A stretch of DNA of 37,996 bases from JANNYA01 sp031409855 (GTDB lineage Bacteria; Pseudomonadota; Gammaproteobacteria; Xanthomonadales; SZUA-5): the NCBI GenBank assembly GCA_031409855.1, contig JANNYA010000209.1, forward strand, positions 1 to 37,996, in the 5' to 3' direction. Shown here in pieces: positions 24,070 through 33,100 of the stretch (the stretch's first letter is position 1; every line of letters starts with the position of its first letter). The notes beneath the pieces were generated by a model. It ran no database searches and was not told where the DNA came from. It saw only the letters and a program-made list of their open reading frames with translations. The position numbers were made by a program, and so were the translations under genes.

Positions 24070-24993
24070 ATGAAATTATCCTGGATTATCGCCGCTGCTG
24101 CGCTCGCCAACGCTGGACTTGTTACGAGCACACTGGCGAAAACGTCGCCTGCGGCGATCGAAGTGCCTGCTGCTGGGGAAGTGAACTCGAAATATTACCG
24201 TGTCGAGCCCGGCTCGAACGGCGAGTATTTCGACACCCGCACGATGCGGTGGTTCACTGGCAATGGTCAGCCGTGCACTTATTGTACAAACGAGTCTGGC
24301 TACGGCGTGCCGGTTGATCAAATTGGTGCAGGGCCGCAGCAGGGAAAATACGCTTTTGCCGATGGTTACTTCTTTTCACCCTATGAGCTGGCCTGGTTTG
24401 ATCGCAACGGTGAATGCGTACGCTGCGATCCTAGCACCGGCTTTTGGATCCCTGACGAGTTCGCGGCGTCGGCGGAATATCGCAAAGAACGGCGCCGATT
24501 TGCACAAGTGTTAGTCGGCCCAATGGCGCCACAGCCGGATGGTCGACCGATCAGCGCACCGCGTGCGGGCGTAGGTTTTGGCGGTGGTGGGTTCGCGCAA
24601 GCCGGTTTGCCGGTACGTTTTGATGCGCGGCAATTGCGTTGGGTGGATCAAAACGGTCAAATTTGTCAGGCGTGCTCGCCGGAAAATGGTTTTTGGATCC
24701 CGCCGCAATTCGCGAATGAACCGGAATTTCGTGAACAACAACAGCGCTACAGCTATTTGATCGGTAGCATGCGCCGCGAGGTGCCACCGCCACCAGTTTA
24801 TGGGCTAGATCAAATCGAATGTGCCAGCCGCGATGGCCGCTACAGCTTGTGCCGCACAGAAACCGGGCGCGGTGTCACCCTAATTCGGCAGCTGTCCAAA
24901 ACCGCCTGCGTGCAGAATCAAACCTGGGGCTTCACGCGCGAAGGCATTTGGGTGGATCGCGGCTGCCGCGCACGCTTCCAGATATTGCGCTAG
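24070..24993 (+). CDS. Secreted protein with three CxxC/GFWIP repeats and a DUF3011 domain
   Basis: A 307-residue protein. The signal peptide is at about 1-23 (WIIAAAALANAGLVTSTLA). Three related modules follow the pattern W-x-D/T-x-N-G-x-x-C-x-x-C-x-x-x-x-G-F/Y-W/G-I/V-P: CTYC at 69-72, CVRC at 116-119 and CQAC at 199-202, each followed by a GFWIP-type strand. The C-terminal 60 residues (QIECASRDGRYSLCRTE to WVDRGC) are a DUF3011 domain with Cys251, 261, 280 and 299. The paired cysteines suggest disulfide or metal-binding knuckles. I know of no described domain with these repeats. A short linker (19 bp) precedes the RNase T2 gene, so they may share a transcript. Confidence 0.85.
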   Translation: MKLSWIIAAAALANAGLVTSTLAKTSPAAIEVPAAGEVNSKYYRVEPGSNGEYFDTRTMRWFTGNGQPCTYCTNESGYGVPVDQIGAGPQQGKYAFADGYFFSPYELAWFDRNGECVRCDPSTGFWIPDEFAASAEYRKERRRFAQVLVGPMAPQPDGRPISAPRAGVGFGGGGFAQAGLPVRFDARQLRWVDQNGQICQACSPENGFWIPPQFANEPEFREQQQRYSYLIGSMRREVPPPPVYGLDQIECASRDGRYSLCRTETGRGVTLIRQLSKTACVQNQTWGFTREGIWVDRGCRARFQILR

Positions 24994-25012
24994 TTCGTCA
25001 GCGATACAGGCT

Positions 25013-25852
25013 GTGGCCATAGGCACGCCGCGCCGCAAGCGACGCCAGGCCGGAATCGCGACCCTCATCGGTGGTGCGATTGCGGCGGTTTTGCTGAATT
25101 GGATGGGTTTTGGGCCGGGCCATAAAACTGCGCCAGCCCAAACACCTACTGCGGCACCCGTCACGCCTCAGCAAAACCAGCCAAAGCCCGAAGCGGAAGT
25201 CAGTCAAACAGATTTCGCCTTCTACACGCTCGCTTTGACCCTTACACCGGCGTTTTGTGAGACGTCGCCGCGTAAAAAGCAGTGTCGCAATCTGACCGAG
25301 GCGCTAAACGCGACGACGCCGTTAACGCTGCACGGACTTTGGCCCGAAAACGCGCGCCCAGGAAGCTATCCAGAATCATGTGGCGGGAAAAACATTACGG
25401 TGACGGACCTAGAACGCGATATCGACGTGCGCCGCTTGCGCCAATTTATGCCAGGAATTGCTGACGGCTTGGCGGGCCACGAATGGCGTAAACATGGGAC
25501 CTGTAGTGGCCTGAGTGCAAAAGCGTACTTTGGCGCTGCAATTGATTGGACTGAGCGCGTAAATGCCGCCTTGTCCAGCGTGCTCACGCTTGCCAGCGGT
25601 AAACAAATGGCAGCCGCAGGCCTAAAATCGGCTGCGAATAGTGTGCTGCCGGGCTTGGGGCAGGCGATGACACTGCATTGCCGCAACATTAAAACCGATG
25701 ATGCCAGCGCGCGCGGCAAACCGGTGCTGTTGGAGCTGCGTGTATGCCTACAAAAAGGCAGCAACAATAAGCCAGATGCGCTGATTGAGTGTGCGGCACT
25801 GGATCGCATCGATCAGGGCTGTGGCGAGCGCTTCGTCCTAGATAGCGTGTAA
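25013..25852 (+). CDS. Ribonuclease T2 family protein
   Basis: A 279-residue protein with both RNase T2 catalytic boxes: LTLHGLWPE with His107, and HEWRKHGTC with His156, Glu157 and His161. Cysteines (about residues 82, 91, 123, 164) fit the family disulfides. An N-terminal hydrophobic segment (GIATLIGGAIAAVLLNWMG at about 14-32) follows a basic stretch, so it is probably membrane-anchored or secreted into the periplasm. RNase T2 enzymes cut single-stranded RNA through a 2',3'-cyclic intermediate. The start is GTG 25013 (MAIGTPRRKRRQ); no ATG gives the helix. It follows the DUF3011 gene closely. Confidence 0.92.
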   Translation: MAIGTPRRKRRQAGIATLIGGAIAAVLLNWMGFGPGHKTAPAQTPTAAPVTPQQNQPKPEAEVSQTDFAFYTLALTLTPAFCETSPRKKQCRNLTEALNATTPLTLHGLWPENARPGSYPESCGGKNITVTDLERDIDVRRLRQFMPGIADGLAGHEWRKHGTCSGLSAKAYFGAAIDWTERVNAALSSVLTLASGKQMAAAGLKSAANSVLPGLGQAMTLHCRNIKTDDASARGKPVLLELRVCLQKGSNNKPDALIECAALDRIDQGCGERFVLDSV

Positions 25853-25961
25853 TTCCAAATCAAAACAGGCACTTGCGGCCCGGTATGCCCGACTAGCGGT
25901 GTACTCATTTACGTCACTTTTGCATACGATTTCGCCTTGCTTTAACGTTTGAGCTACTGCG

Positions 25962-26390
25962 ATGTCGTTTCACGAAGCTGACGCCACTGAGAAGAAACGC
26001 ACGCTTTGGATCATTGCTGGCATGCTGGTTTTCGCGCTGTTTACGGCGTGGTGGTTTAACCGCTGGCTGGGGCAGATTGACGTTTTGCTTGCCGGTGGCC
26101 AGCGCGAACTGGCAAAGCAACAGTTTGATCTAGTCTTTGGCTTCGCAGCACTGGTGTTGTCGGTTTGTCTACTGAGTTTAAGTTTGTTGTGCTTTAAACA
26201 TGGCTTGGAAGCGCTTAAGCAACAGCGCTTTCCCAGCGCAACAGCGCGGTTACTGCGGCGCATGACCGTGCATACCGGCGCTGCGGCGATGAAACGCGGG
26301 CGTATTAATTTGGCACTAGCCGCAATTTTGCTGCTGGCAGCGCTCGCAAGTTTTCCTTTTTCAAGTTTTGCGGGTTTTCTAAAACCTTAA
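25962..26390 (+). CDS. Small membrane protein of unknown function
   Basis: 142 residues with three predicted transmembrane helices: LWIIAGMLVFALFTAWWF (about 14-31), DLVFGFAALVLSVCLLSLSLL (about 56-76, given as a range) and LALAAILLLAALASFPF near the C-terminus. Basic stretches (LLRRMTVH, MKRGR) between helices 2 and 3 suggest a cytosolic loop. ATG 25962 lies 15 nt after a weak GAGCTA. No similarity is recognised. Confidence 0.65.
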   Translation: MSFHEADATEKKRTLWIIAGMLVFALFTAWWFNRWLGQIDVLLAGGQRELAKQQFDLVFGFAALVLSVCLLSLSLLCFKHGLEALKQQRFPSATARLLRRMTVHTGAAAMKRGRINLALAAILLLAALASFPFSSFAGFLKP

Positions 26391-26703
26391 AACGCTACAG
26401 AGAAGCAAATCCTGAGCTTGACGAATTGGAGTTTGCTGCTGTCTTGCCCTTCCCCCCTGCGCGTGCCTACGGGCCCTTCGACCGGCCCAGGCCCAACGGC
26501 TTCATTCACTATTTCCCACGCGCTGAACTTTTGTCCGCGCCCTTCGCCTAATCCAGCGATTATCAAACCCGGATTCGACTTCCCGTCGACGTTTTGCTTG
26601 GCTGTTTAGCCTAGGCAAAACCACTACTGTCACAGTGCTTGGGTTATTCTCAAACCCAGCTGTAGGCAACTTCCTTATCAAATTTGAAATAGAAGGTAGC
26701 TTT
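26391..26703. other. 313-bp non-genic stretch before the HNH gene
   Basis: No gene is assigned. Both strands hold short open frames: plus-strand codons around 26405-26550 read PELDELEFAAVLPFPPARAY and then GPFDRPRPNGF to a TAA, and the minus strand from about 26610 down to 26391 reads coherently for about 70 codons (AWEIVNEAVGPGPVEGPVG and a final FSVAF). Neither has a good start, so this may be a gene remnant or a conserved repeat. Small hairpins lie just ahead of the HNH gene: ACTGT-c-ACAGT at about 26628, and TGGGTT...AACCCA at about 26641-26660. Confidence 0.3.
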
Positions 26704-27399
26704 ATGAGTGTAGAAAAATTAATGGCGCCACCCCGGAGCCAATATCCTGGGGGATCGGATGGCTTGCCGGACCTGCACAGTTCGCGCATTTTGTCGCTAG
26801 ACAGCGGTGGCCGCATCCTCGATTGGATGAGTTGGCAAGACGCGGTGTGTTTATATGTGCGCGGCGCAGTGTCGTGGACCTTAGGTGAACCCTGCTTAAT
26901 CGTGCACGGCGGCATGAGCCGCGAACTCGGTGTGCAAACCACCCTGGCTTTGCATCCGATTGTGGCGAGCCGTTCGCGTGCAAAAAATACCTTGGTAGAC
27001 CCGGCACCGGCATTAACCAACCAAGCGCTTTTCGCACGCGATCAAAGCCTGTGTTTGTACTGCGGCTGCAATTTTTCCAAGAGCGAGTTGACCCGTGATC
27101 ACGTACAGCCGGTTTCCAAAGGCGGCCCGGATGAATGGGAAAACGTCGTCACCGCGTGTTGGAATTGCAATGTGCGCAAAGGTAGCCGCACGCCAGCGCA
27201 GGCGAATATGCCTTTGCTTGCGGTGCCGTATCGGCCAAGCTGGGTTGAGCATTTGATTTTGTCGAACAGGAACATTTTGACGGACCAAATGCAGTTTTTG
27301 CATTCGCATTTGCCCAAGCGCCAGCGGCTGGAGGGTTTGCGTGGTTTAGGCGCGCACACGGTGATCTCGCAAAAAGCGAAGGCAACGATTCGTGTTTGA
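26704..27399 (+). CDS. HNH endonuclease family protein
   Basis: 231 residues from ATG 26704 with GAAGGTAG as ribosome site. The C-terminal half has the HNH/zinc-ribbon layout: CLYCG with Cys117/Cys120, TRDHVQPVSKGG with Asp132/His133, ENVVTACWNCNVRKG with Asn147 and Cys152/Cys155. The N-terminal 100 residues (SRILSLDSGGRILDWMSWQDAV) match the conserved extension of a widespread HNH group. This group is common in proteobacterial genomes and its role (DNA repair or defence) is unclear. The gene is 33 bp upstream of ubiH in the same direction. Confidence 0.88.
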   Translation: MSVEKLMAPPRSQYPGGSDGLPDLHSSRILSLDSGGRILDWMSWQDAVCLYVRGAVSWTLGEPCLIVHGGMSRELGVQTTLALHPIVASRSRAKNTLVDPAPALTNQALFARDQSLCLYCGCNFSKSELTRDHVQPVSKGGPDEWENVVTACWNCNVRKGSRTPAQANMPLLAVPYRPSWVEHLILSNRNILTDQMQFLHSHLPKRQRLEGLRGLGAHTVISQKAKATIRV

Positions 27400-27432
27400 T
27401 CAGGCGATGTTTGATGCCCTTGGGAAGCGTTG

Positions 27433-28638
27433 ATGCTGGATCAGCCATTTGATATCGCCGTGATTGGTGGCGGCCTGGTAGGGGCGAGTTTGGTGCTCGC
27501 CCTTGCTGCCTTTGCCGAGGAAAAAAAACTGCGTGTGCTGCACATTGAGGCGAACCCGCCCGCAAACTCAGCAGTTGCAGCAGACGAGCGGCACTTAGCT
27601 TTGAATGCGTTTAGTTGGCAAACTTTGACACAATTGGGTGTCGCGCTCGAACCCAGCCGCTGCGCGCCGATTCAGCGCATCCATATTTCTAGTCGCGATG
27701 ATTTTGGTCGTGTGCTGCTGGATGCGAAACAGGAAGGCGTTAGCGAATTTGGCAGGCTCGTGCCCGCCACGCAATTACGCGATGCACTAGAAAGTGCGCT
27801 GCTTAACTGTTCCTCAGCATGGCTTACGCGTCTAAGCGGCAGTCGCTTGATCAATTTGAATACAAAAACCGAATCTGCGGAGCTAACGTTGGCGGCAACG
27901 GATGGACTGTTAACGACAGTGCGCGCCCGCCTGGTGGTGGGCTGTGACGGCACGCAAAGTAGCGTGCGTGCGCTTCTTACTACTGCCGACACGCAAGCAG
28001 CACAGCATGATTTTTTTGACTATCAAACGAGCGCGCTAAGCTTTAATTTCAAACCTGAAATTGATCCGCTAAATACAGCGTATGAGCGCTTTACCGAATC
28101 AGGTCCTATTGCATTATTACCGCTGCCAAATCGTCGCATGGGTGCAGTTTGGACCTTAGCAAGTGCGCAAGCGACGGCGGCACTGCAGCTTTCAGACACA
28201 GAGTTTCTGCACCAGTTTCAACAAGCATTTGGTTATCGATTGGGACGTTTTGCAGCACTTGGAAAACGCGCGCTTTGGCCCATGCAACGCTTGCGCGCAA
28301 AGCCAGATTTTGCCCAGCGCTGCGTGCTGATTGGCAATGCCGCGCAAACGATTCACCCTTTGGGTGCGCAGGGCTTCAATTTAGGCTTGCGCGATGCCGT
28401 TGCGTTAGCTGCAACGCTTGAAAAGGGTGACTACAACATCAATGTGTTGCAAGCGTTTAGCACAGCGCGTGCGAAAGACCGCGCTGACACACTGCGCTTT
28501 AGCGATTCAGGGCTAGTCGCCACGCAAAACACGTCCGCACTCGCCCGTATCGCGCGCAGCATTGCTCTTACTGTGCTGGAAACGGCGCCGCTGGCAAAGC
28601 GTGATCTGGTGCGCTTTGGTTTAGGTTACGTGCGATGA
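27433..28638 (+). CDS. ubiH: UbiH/COQ6-family FAD-dependent hydroxylase of ubiquinone biosynthesis
   Basis: 401 residues from ATG 27433 (a TTG one codon earlier is unlikely). IAVIGGGLVGASLVLALA binds FAD. VVGCDGTQSSVRAL (the DG motif) and GNAAQTIHPLGAQGFNLGLRDA near residues 300-321 are typical of UbiH/UbiI/UbiF. These flavoenzymes hydroxylate the ring of the ubiquinone precursor; UbiH acts at C4 after decarboxylation. The ring position cannot be assigned reliably by eye, so ubiH is a likely name only. It overlaps the next hydroxylase by 4 nt (ATGA), a typical pair in gammaproteobacteria. Confidence 0.82.
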   Translation: MLDQPFDIAVIGGGLVGASLVLALAAFAEEKKLRVLHIEANPPANSAVAADERHLALNAFSWQTLTQLGVALEPSRCAPIQRIHISSRDDFGRVLLDAKQEGVSEFGRLVPATQLRDALESALLNCSSAWLTRLSGSRLINLNTKTESAELTLAATDGLLTTVRARLVVGCDGTQSSVRALLTTADTQAAQHDFFDYQTSALSFNFKPEIDPLNTAYERFTESGPIALLPLPNRRMGAVWTLASAQATAALQLSDTEFLHQFQQAFGYRLGRFAALGKRALWPMQRLRAKPDFAQRCVLIGNAAQTIHPLGAQGFNLGLRDAVALAATLEKGDYNINVLQAFSTARAKDRADTLRFSDSGLVATQNTSALARIARSIALTVLETAPLAKRDLVRFGLGYVR

Positions 28639-29954
28639 GCGCTGCGCCCAGCCCATCGATAAGTGTCACGCGCAGGCGCGAGATATTTGATTTTGCCGTC
28701 GTCGGCGATGGCCCGGTCGGCCTGACCAGCGCTTTGGCATTGAGCCAATTAGGCAGAAGCGTGGTGTTGATCGCGGCAAAGCCGCCGGCTGAGGCATTAA
28801 CAGCCGAGACACCTCTGGGCGTGCCCGGCGTGTCGCCTGATCGGCGAGACTTGTTTGCCGTGTCGCCTGATCGGCGAGACTTGTTTGCCGTGTCGCCTGA
28901 TCGGCGAGACTTACGTGTCTATGCACTGGCGCCGGATGTCTTGAAATTTTTGGCAAGCCTAGGCTGCATGATCCAAACGCAACCGCGCGCATGCAGCTAT
29001 GCCAGCATGCGGGTTTTCGATGCGGACGCTGCGCACGTCTTGGAGTTCAACGCCAGCGACTACGGTTGGCCAGATTTAGGCTGCATTGTTGAGCATCAAT
29101 GCTTGCAGACTGAGCTTTGGGCGCAAGTGCAGCGCAGCGACATAAAGCAGCGCATCGGGCAAGCTGATTCCTATCAAATTGAAGACGGGCACGCGGTTTT
29201 GCATACCGCAAACGATACCGTGCGGGCGCGCTGGGTGCTGGATGCGAGTGGCTCGAATTCAAAATTACGTGCCGCTGCCGGTATTCGCGTGTCGGAATAT
29301 GACTATCAACAAAGCGCGATTGTTGCGCACGTGCGTACGGAAATGCCGCACGCACACACCGCGTGGCAGCGCTTTACTTCCGTCGGCACGATTGCGTTAC
29401 TGCCGATGTTTGACGGCAGCCACGCATTGGTTTATTCCGCGCTGGCGGCAAAGGCAGACGCCTTGATGCAGGTTGATGAGCGGGCATTTTTAGCGGATTT
29501 GGAGCTTAATTTCGGCACTCAACTTGGGCGCTTCAATGAAATTGGTGTGCGCCGCAAAATCCCCTTGCGGCGCATGTTGGCCAACGCTTACGTCGAAGGC
29601 CATTTGATCTTATTGGGTGATAGCGGCCACACCGTGCATCCGCTTGCTGGGCAAGGCTTGAATCTTGGCATTCGAGATGTCGCCCGGCTTTATGCCGCGG
29701 TGCAAGGCATCGGCGAAGAAAAGCTTTCCACGGCAACCATGCAAAGCGCACTGCGCAAATTTGAGCGTGAGCGCAAAAGTGAAAACGCGATCACTGCCTA
29801 TGGCGTTGAAACACTGCAAAAGCTGTTTTTACCAGCCAGCGGCCCGCTCAAATTACTGCGCAATTTCGGCCTGCGCAGCGTGCATCGCATTGCACCCGTA
29901 AAGCGGCTGTTTGCCGAATTGGCGGCCGGAAAGGTGGCGGGTTGGCCGGGCTAA
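28635..29954 (+). CDS. UbiI/UbiF-like FAD-dependent hydroxylase with internal 10-residue repeat
   Basis: 439 residues. FAVVGDGPVGLTSALALSQLG is the FAD-binding motif at 20-40. VLDASGSNSKLRAA, FTSVGTIALLPMFDG and LLGDSGHTVHPLAGQGLNLG (about residues 325-345) are UbiH-family landmarks. It is probably UbiI (ring C5 hydroxylation) or UbiF. Relative to its family it is about 30-40 residues long, explained in part by a tandem repeat at residues 66-92 (SPDRRDLFAV), placed just before the strand RVYALAPDVL, that is, in the loop after the FAD motif. Start ATG overlaps the ubiH stop, so translation is likely coupled. Confidence 0.82.
   Translation: MSAAPSPSISVTRRREIFDFAVVGDGPVGLTSALALSQLGRSVVLIAAKPPAEALTAETPLGVPGVSPDRRDLFAVSPDRRDLFAVSPDRRDLRVYALAPDVLKFLASLGCMIQTQPRACSYASMRVFDADAAHVLEFNASDYGWPDLGCIVEHQCLQTELWAQVQRSDIKQRIGQADSYQIEDGHAVLHTANDTVRARWVLDASGSNSKLRAAAGIRVSEYDYQQSAIVAHVRTEMPHAHTAWQRFTSVGTIALLPMFDGSHALVYSALAAKADALMQVDERAFLADLELNFGTQLGRFNEIGVRRKIPLRRMLANAYVEGHLILLGDSGHTVHPLAGQGLNLGIRDVARLYAAVQGIGEEKLSTATMQSALRKFERERKSENAITAYGVETLQKLFLPASGPLKLLRNFGLRSVHRIAPVKRLFAELAAGKVAGWPG
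28831..28912 (+). repeat. Perfect 30-bp tandem repeat (2.7 copies) inside the second hydroxylase
   Basis: 28831-28860 and 28861-28890 are identical, and the first 22 bp recur at 28891-28912. Each unit codes for VSPDRRDLFA; the partial unit ends as DRRDLRVYAL, the family-type sequence. Being a multiple of 3 it is frame-preserving and should be prone to slippage. Confidence 0.95.
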
Positions 29955-30148
29955 GTGTGCGCTTAGAGCAAAATTGTACGGAACCTTCTGACCGGCTTCA
30001 GCAAGAATTAGTGACCGGCTTGGTTAGGAAAACGCACACGCCATCGAACGATCGCCAAACTTAGCGGCAAACCAATCTTAGACGAGCGTCAAGGCGGCAG
30101 TATTCAAGAATTGCGTCCACAGCAAACGTTACAACCAATGTGCATGCC

Positions 30149-33100
30149 TCACTTTCCCGAAATCAAAGCCAATAATTCATCCGCGCTCACCGGTTTCGCG
30201 GTTTCGCGATCGCTCAACATGCTGTCGATGAGTTCGCGCTTTTGCCCGTGCAAGGACAGGATTTGCTCCTCGATAGAACCCTGCAACACCAGCCGATAAA
30301 TCGTCACTGGCCGGGTTTGCCCGATGCGGTGCGCGCGATCTGAGGCTTGCTGTTCAACTGCCGGATTCCACCATGGGTCTAAATGAATTACATAATCCGC
30401 TGCAGTTAAATTGAGCCCGACACCGCCGGCTTTCAGGCTCAGCAAAAACACATCACCAACGCCTGCTTGAAACGCGCTCACAGCGGCCTCACGGGCTTTG
30501 GTGGCGGTGGAACCATCTAGATATTGATAGCTAAAACCAGCGTCGTCGAAGGCTTTACGGACAATGCTTAAGTAGTCGACAAATTGACTAAAAATCAGCG
30601 CGCGATGGCGGTTTTCTTTCAGCTCAGCCACCAGTTCCAGCAGCTGCGCCAGCTTTGCGCTGCCAATTTTAAGCTCAGGCGCAACCAAGTCAGGGTGGCA
30701 GGCGGCGCGGCGCAATCGGGTAATTTCGGCCAGAATATGAAAGCGCTTCTCGGCGCTTACGTTATCCATATTATTGAGCTTATCGAGCGCCGCCGCGCGC
30801 AGCCCGGCAACCAATTGCGCTTCCTCGGCGCTGGGTGCGATGGTCAGGGTGATCTCGGTTTTGGGCGGCAGCTCGCTCAATACTTGCGCCTTGGTTCGGC
30901 GCAGCAAAAACGGCGCGATCAATTGCCGCAGCACCGCTTTTGCTGGGCTGCTGGGGTCACGTTCAATCGGCCCGCTAAAACGCCGCTGGAACTTTTCTTG
31001 GCTGCTGAGCAATCCGGGATTTAGAAAGCGCATCAGGCTCCAAAGCTCGCCCAGATGGTTTTCCAAAGGCGTGCCGGTGGTGGCAACGCGAAAATCACCC
31101 TGCAGCGCACAGGCGGCTTGGGCACGCTGCGTGGATGCATTTTTGATGGCTTGGGCTTCGTCTAAAACGATGCTGTGGAAGTGTTGCTTTGCCAAAGTTT
31201 CACTGTGGGTCGTCAGCAGACCATAGCTGACCAATAGCAAATCAAACGCCGCCAAGTTCGGCAGTTGGGTTGTGCGATCCAGCTCGTCAAAGCGCAGCAC
31301 GTTTAAAGTCGGGGCAAACCTTGCGGCTTCGCGCTGCCAATTGCCAATGACGGAAGTGGGCGCCATCACAATCGCTGGCCCGCCCGGTGCGCGCGCCAGC
31401 AATAGCGCCAGGGCTTGGATGGTTTTGCCCAAGCCCATATCGTCGGCCAGACACGCGCCCGCGCCCCAGTGCGCCATTTGCATCAGCCAGCGAAAACCGG
31501 CAATTTGATAGTCGCGCAATTCCGCTTGCAGCGTTATCGGCACCACAGGTTCCAGCACAAAGGCCTCGGCCATTTTTTTGTTGGCTATCTTTAAACCCTC
31601 AGCCTGCTCCAAGCCAAGCTGCCCTGCCAATACCGCCCCCGCAAGCAGCGGTACTTCCACTTTGCCACGTGCATCGGAGAAATTTGCCAGGCTCTGCACG
31701 CGCTTGCGCAAGCTGTCACTCAATTGGATAAAGCGCTCGCCATCCAGCGTCAAATAGCGCCCGCGCGAACTTTCCAGCAGGCCGATCAACTCGGACAGCT
31801 TGATGGTGCCTTCGCTATGTTCCAGCTCCCCTTCGATTCCCAACCAGTCACGATTCGCTTTCGATTTGAGCGAAAATTTACCCGCGCTCAGCACACGCCG
31901 CGCTTTACCCTTGGGCCAAGCCAGCACGGGGGCGGGTTGAATAGTTTGCAGCTCGGCCAATAAATCCAGCGCTACTTCCGGGTCAGCAATGCTGCCACCC
32001 GCTTCGAGTGCTTGCGTGAAAATCGGTGCTTGCCGAATCAGCGCATTAACGGCTGCGGTTTCACCGGCAAAGTCGCGATCCGCATTGCAAATGGCACCGT
32101 TAATAACGCCCAGCACACGGCGATCCCCATCGGCTGGCGCAAAATAGGGGCCAACATCAACGCCAAATGGGCGCACCTGCAAGATCACTTGCAAACCCGC
32201 TGCGTTAGGTTCTATGAGGATATGCGGCGTGGAATCTGCCGGTTGTGCCTGCGCACCTGCTGCTGCGTCCATGCTCAGCTTCACGTGCGAACCGGGCCTA
32301 GCTGTCAATTCCGCCATTTGCGGCAGCGCTGTATTGGGGATAGCGATGCCTTTCGCCACCATCGCCATGACGCGTCGCTGCGCTGGGGAAATGTCGATCA
32401 AGTTGATTTGCGCCGGCCCGGATTCGGTTTTAGATTCACTTGCGGCGGTAAAACTGATGCCGAAAGTGTCTGTTAGCAGTTCGACTTTTGGCTTTAGCTC
32501 AATGTGTGCGCGCTCCCCCACCCCGGCGCGCACTTTGAGGGCAAGCTGGCCAAGCACGACCTCAACTTTGAACCCTTGCGCTGCGTGCATTTCTACAACA
32601 GGCTTACCTTTGCCAAAAGCGGCTGGCGGCCAAAAATATACGCCTGCGTGGCCAACTAGGTCGAGCCAGAAAGCACGTTTTTCGGCCGGGCTACGGGTGA
32701 AATATCGGGTCAAAAAATCAGCGTCGCGAAAGCAAGCATTAGCAATGCGCAAATCTTGCTCATCGGTAAATCGCGCAATCGCCGTTTTCAGGCCCGCGCG
32801 GGTTTTGATCGTCTTTGCTTCTGTAGCCTTGCCATCTTTAGCGACACGCTGTTCGCCAAGCTCAACTAAATACGAGGCTTCATGGCGCGGCTGCGAAATA
32901 TAGACCTGCAAGCGCGACGCCTGCTCGACCCGTACTGGCGCAATTTTTTTGCCGCTGTCTTCTAAAGCCTGCAGCAGTTCCTGCCAAGGCTCAGCTTGAC
33001 GTTTAAGCGTGACTAACGTGCCCATCGAAGCCACGATGTCCGGCGCAAGTACGGCGCGTAACTGCTGTGCTATCCACGCCAGCCCGGCCTTCTCGGCAAG

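Noticed and set aside
26502..27020. 172-residue minus-strand frame overlapping the HNH gene
   Set aside because: Most of it lies antisense to the HNH protein, which has full Cys/His motifs and a good start.
29980..30030. Direct repeat TGACCGGCTT twice after the hydroxylase pair, considered as an insertion target duplication or att site
   Set aside because: Only 10 bp, separated by about 13 bp, with no element between the copies.
30584..32903. Several plus-strand frames of 110-230 residues opposite the large SNF2 gene
   Set aside because: The minus-strand frame is a complete SNF2 protein with all motifs; the plus-strand frames are antisense shadows.
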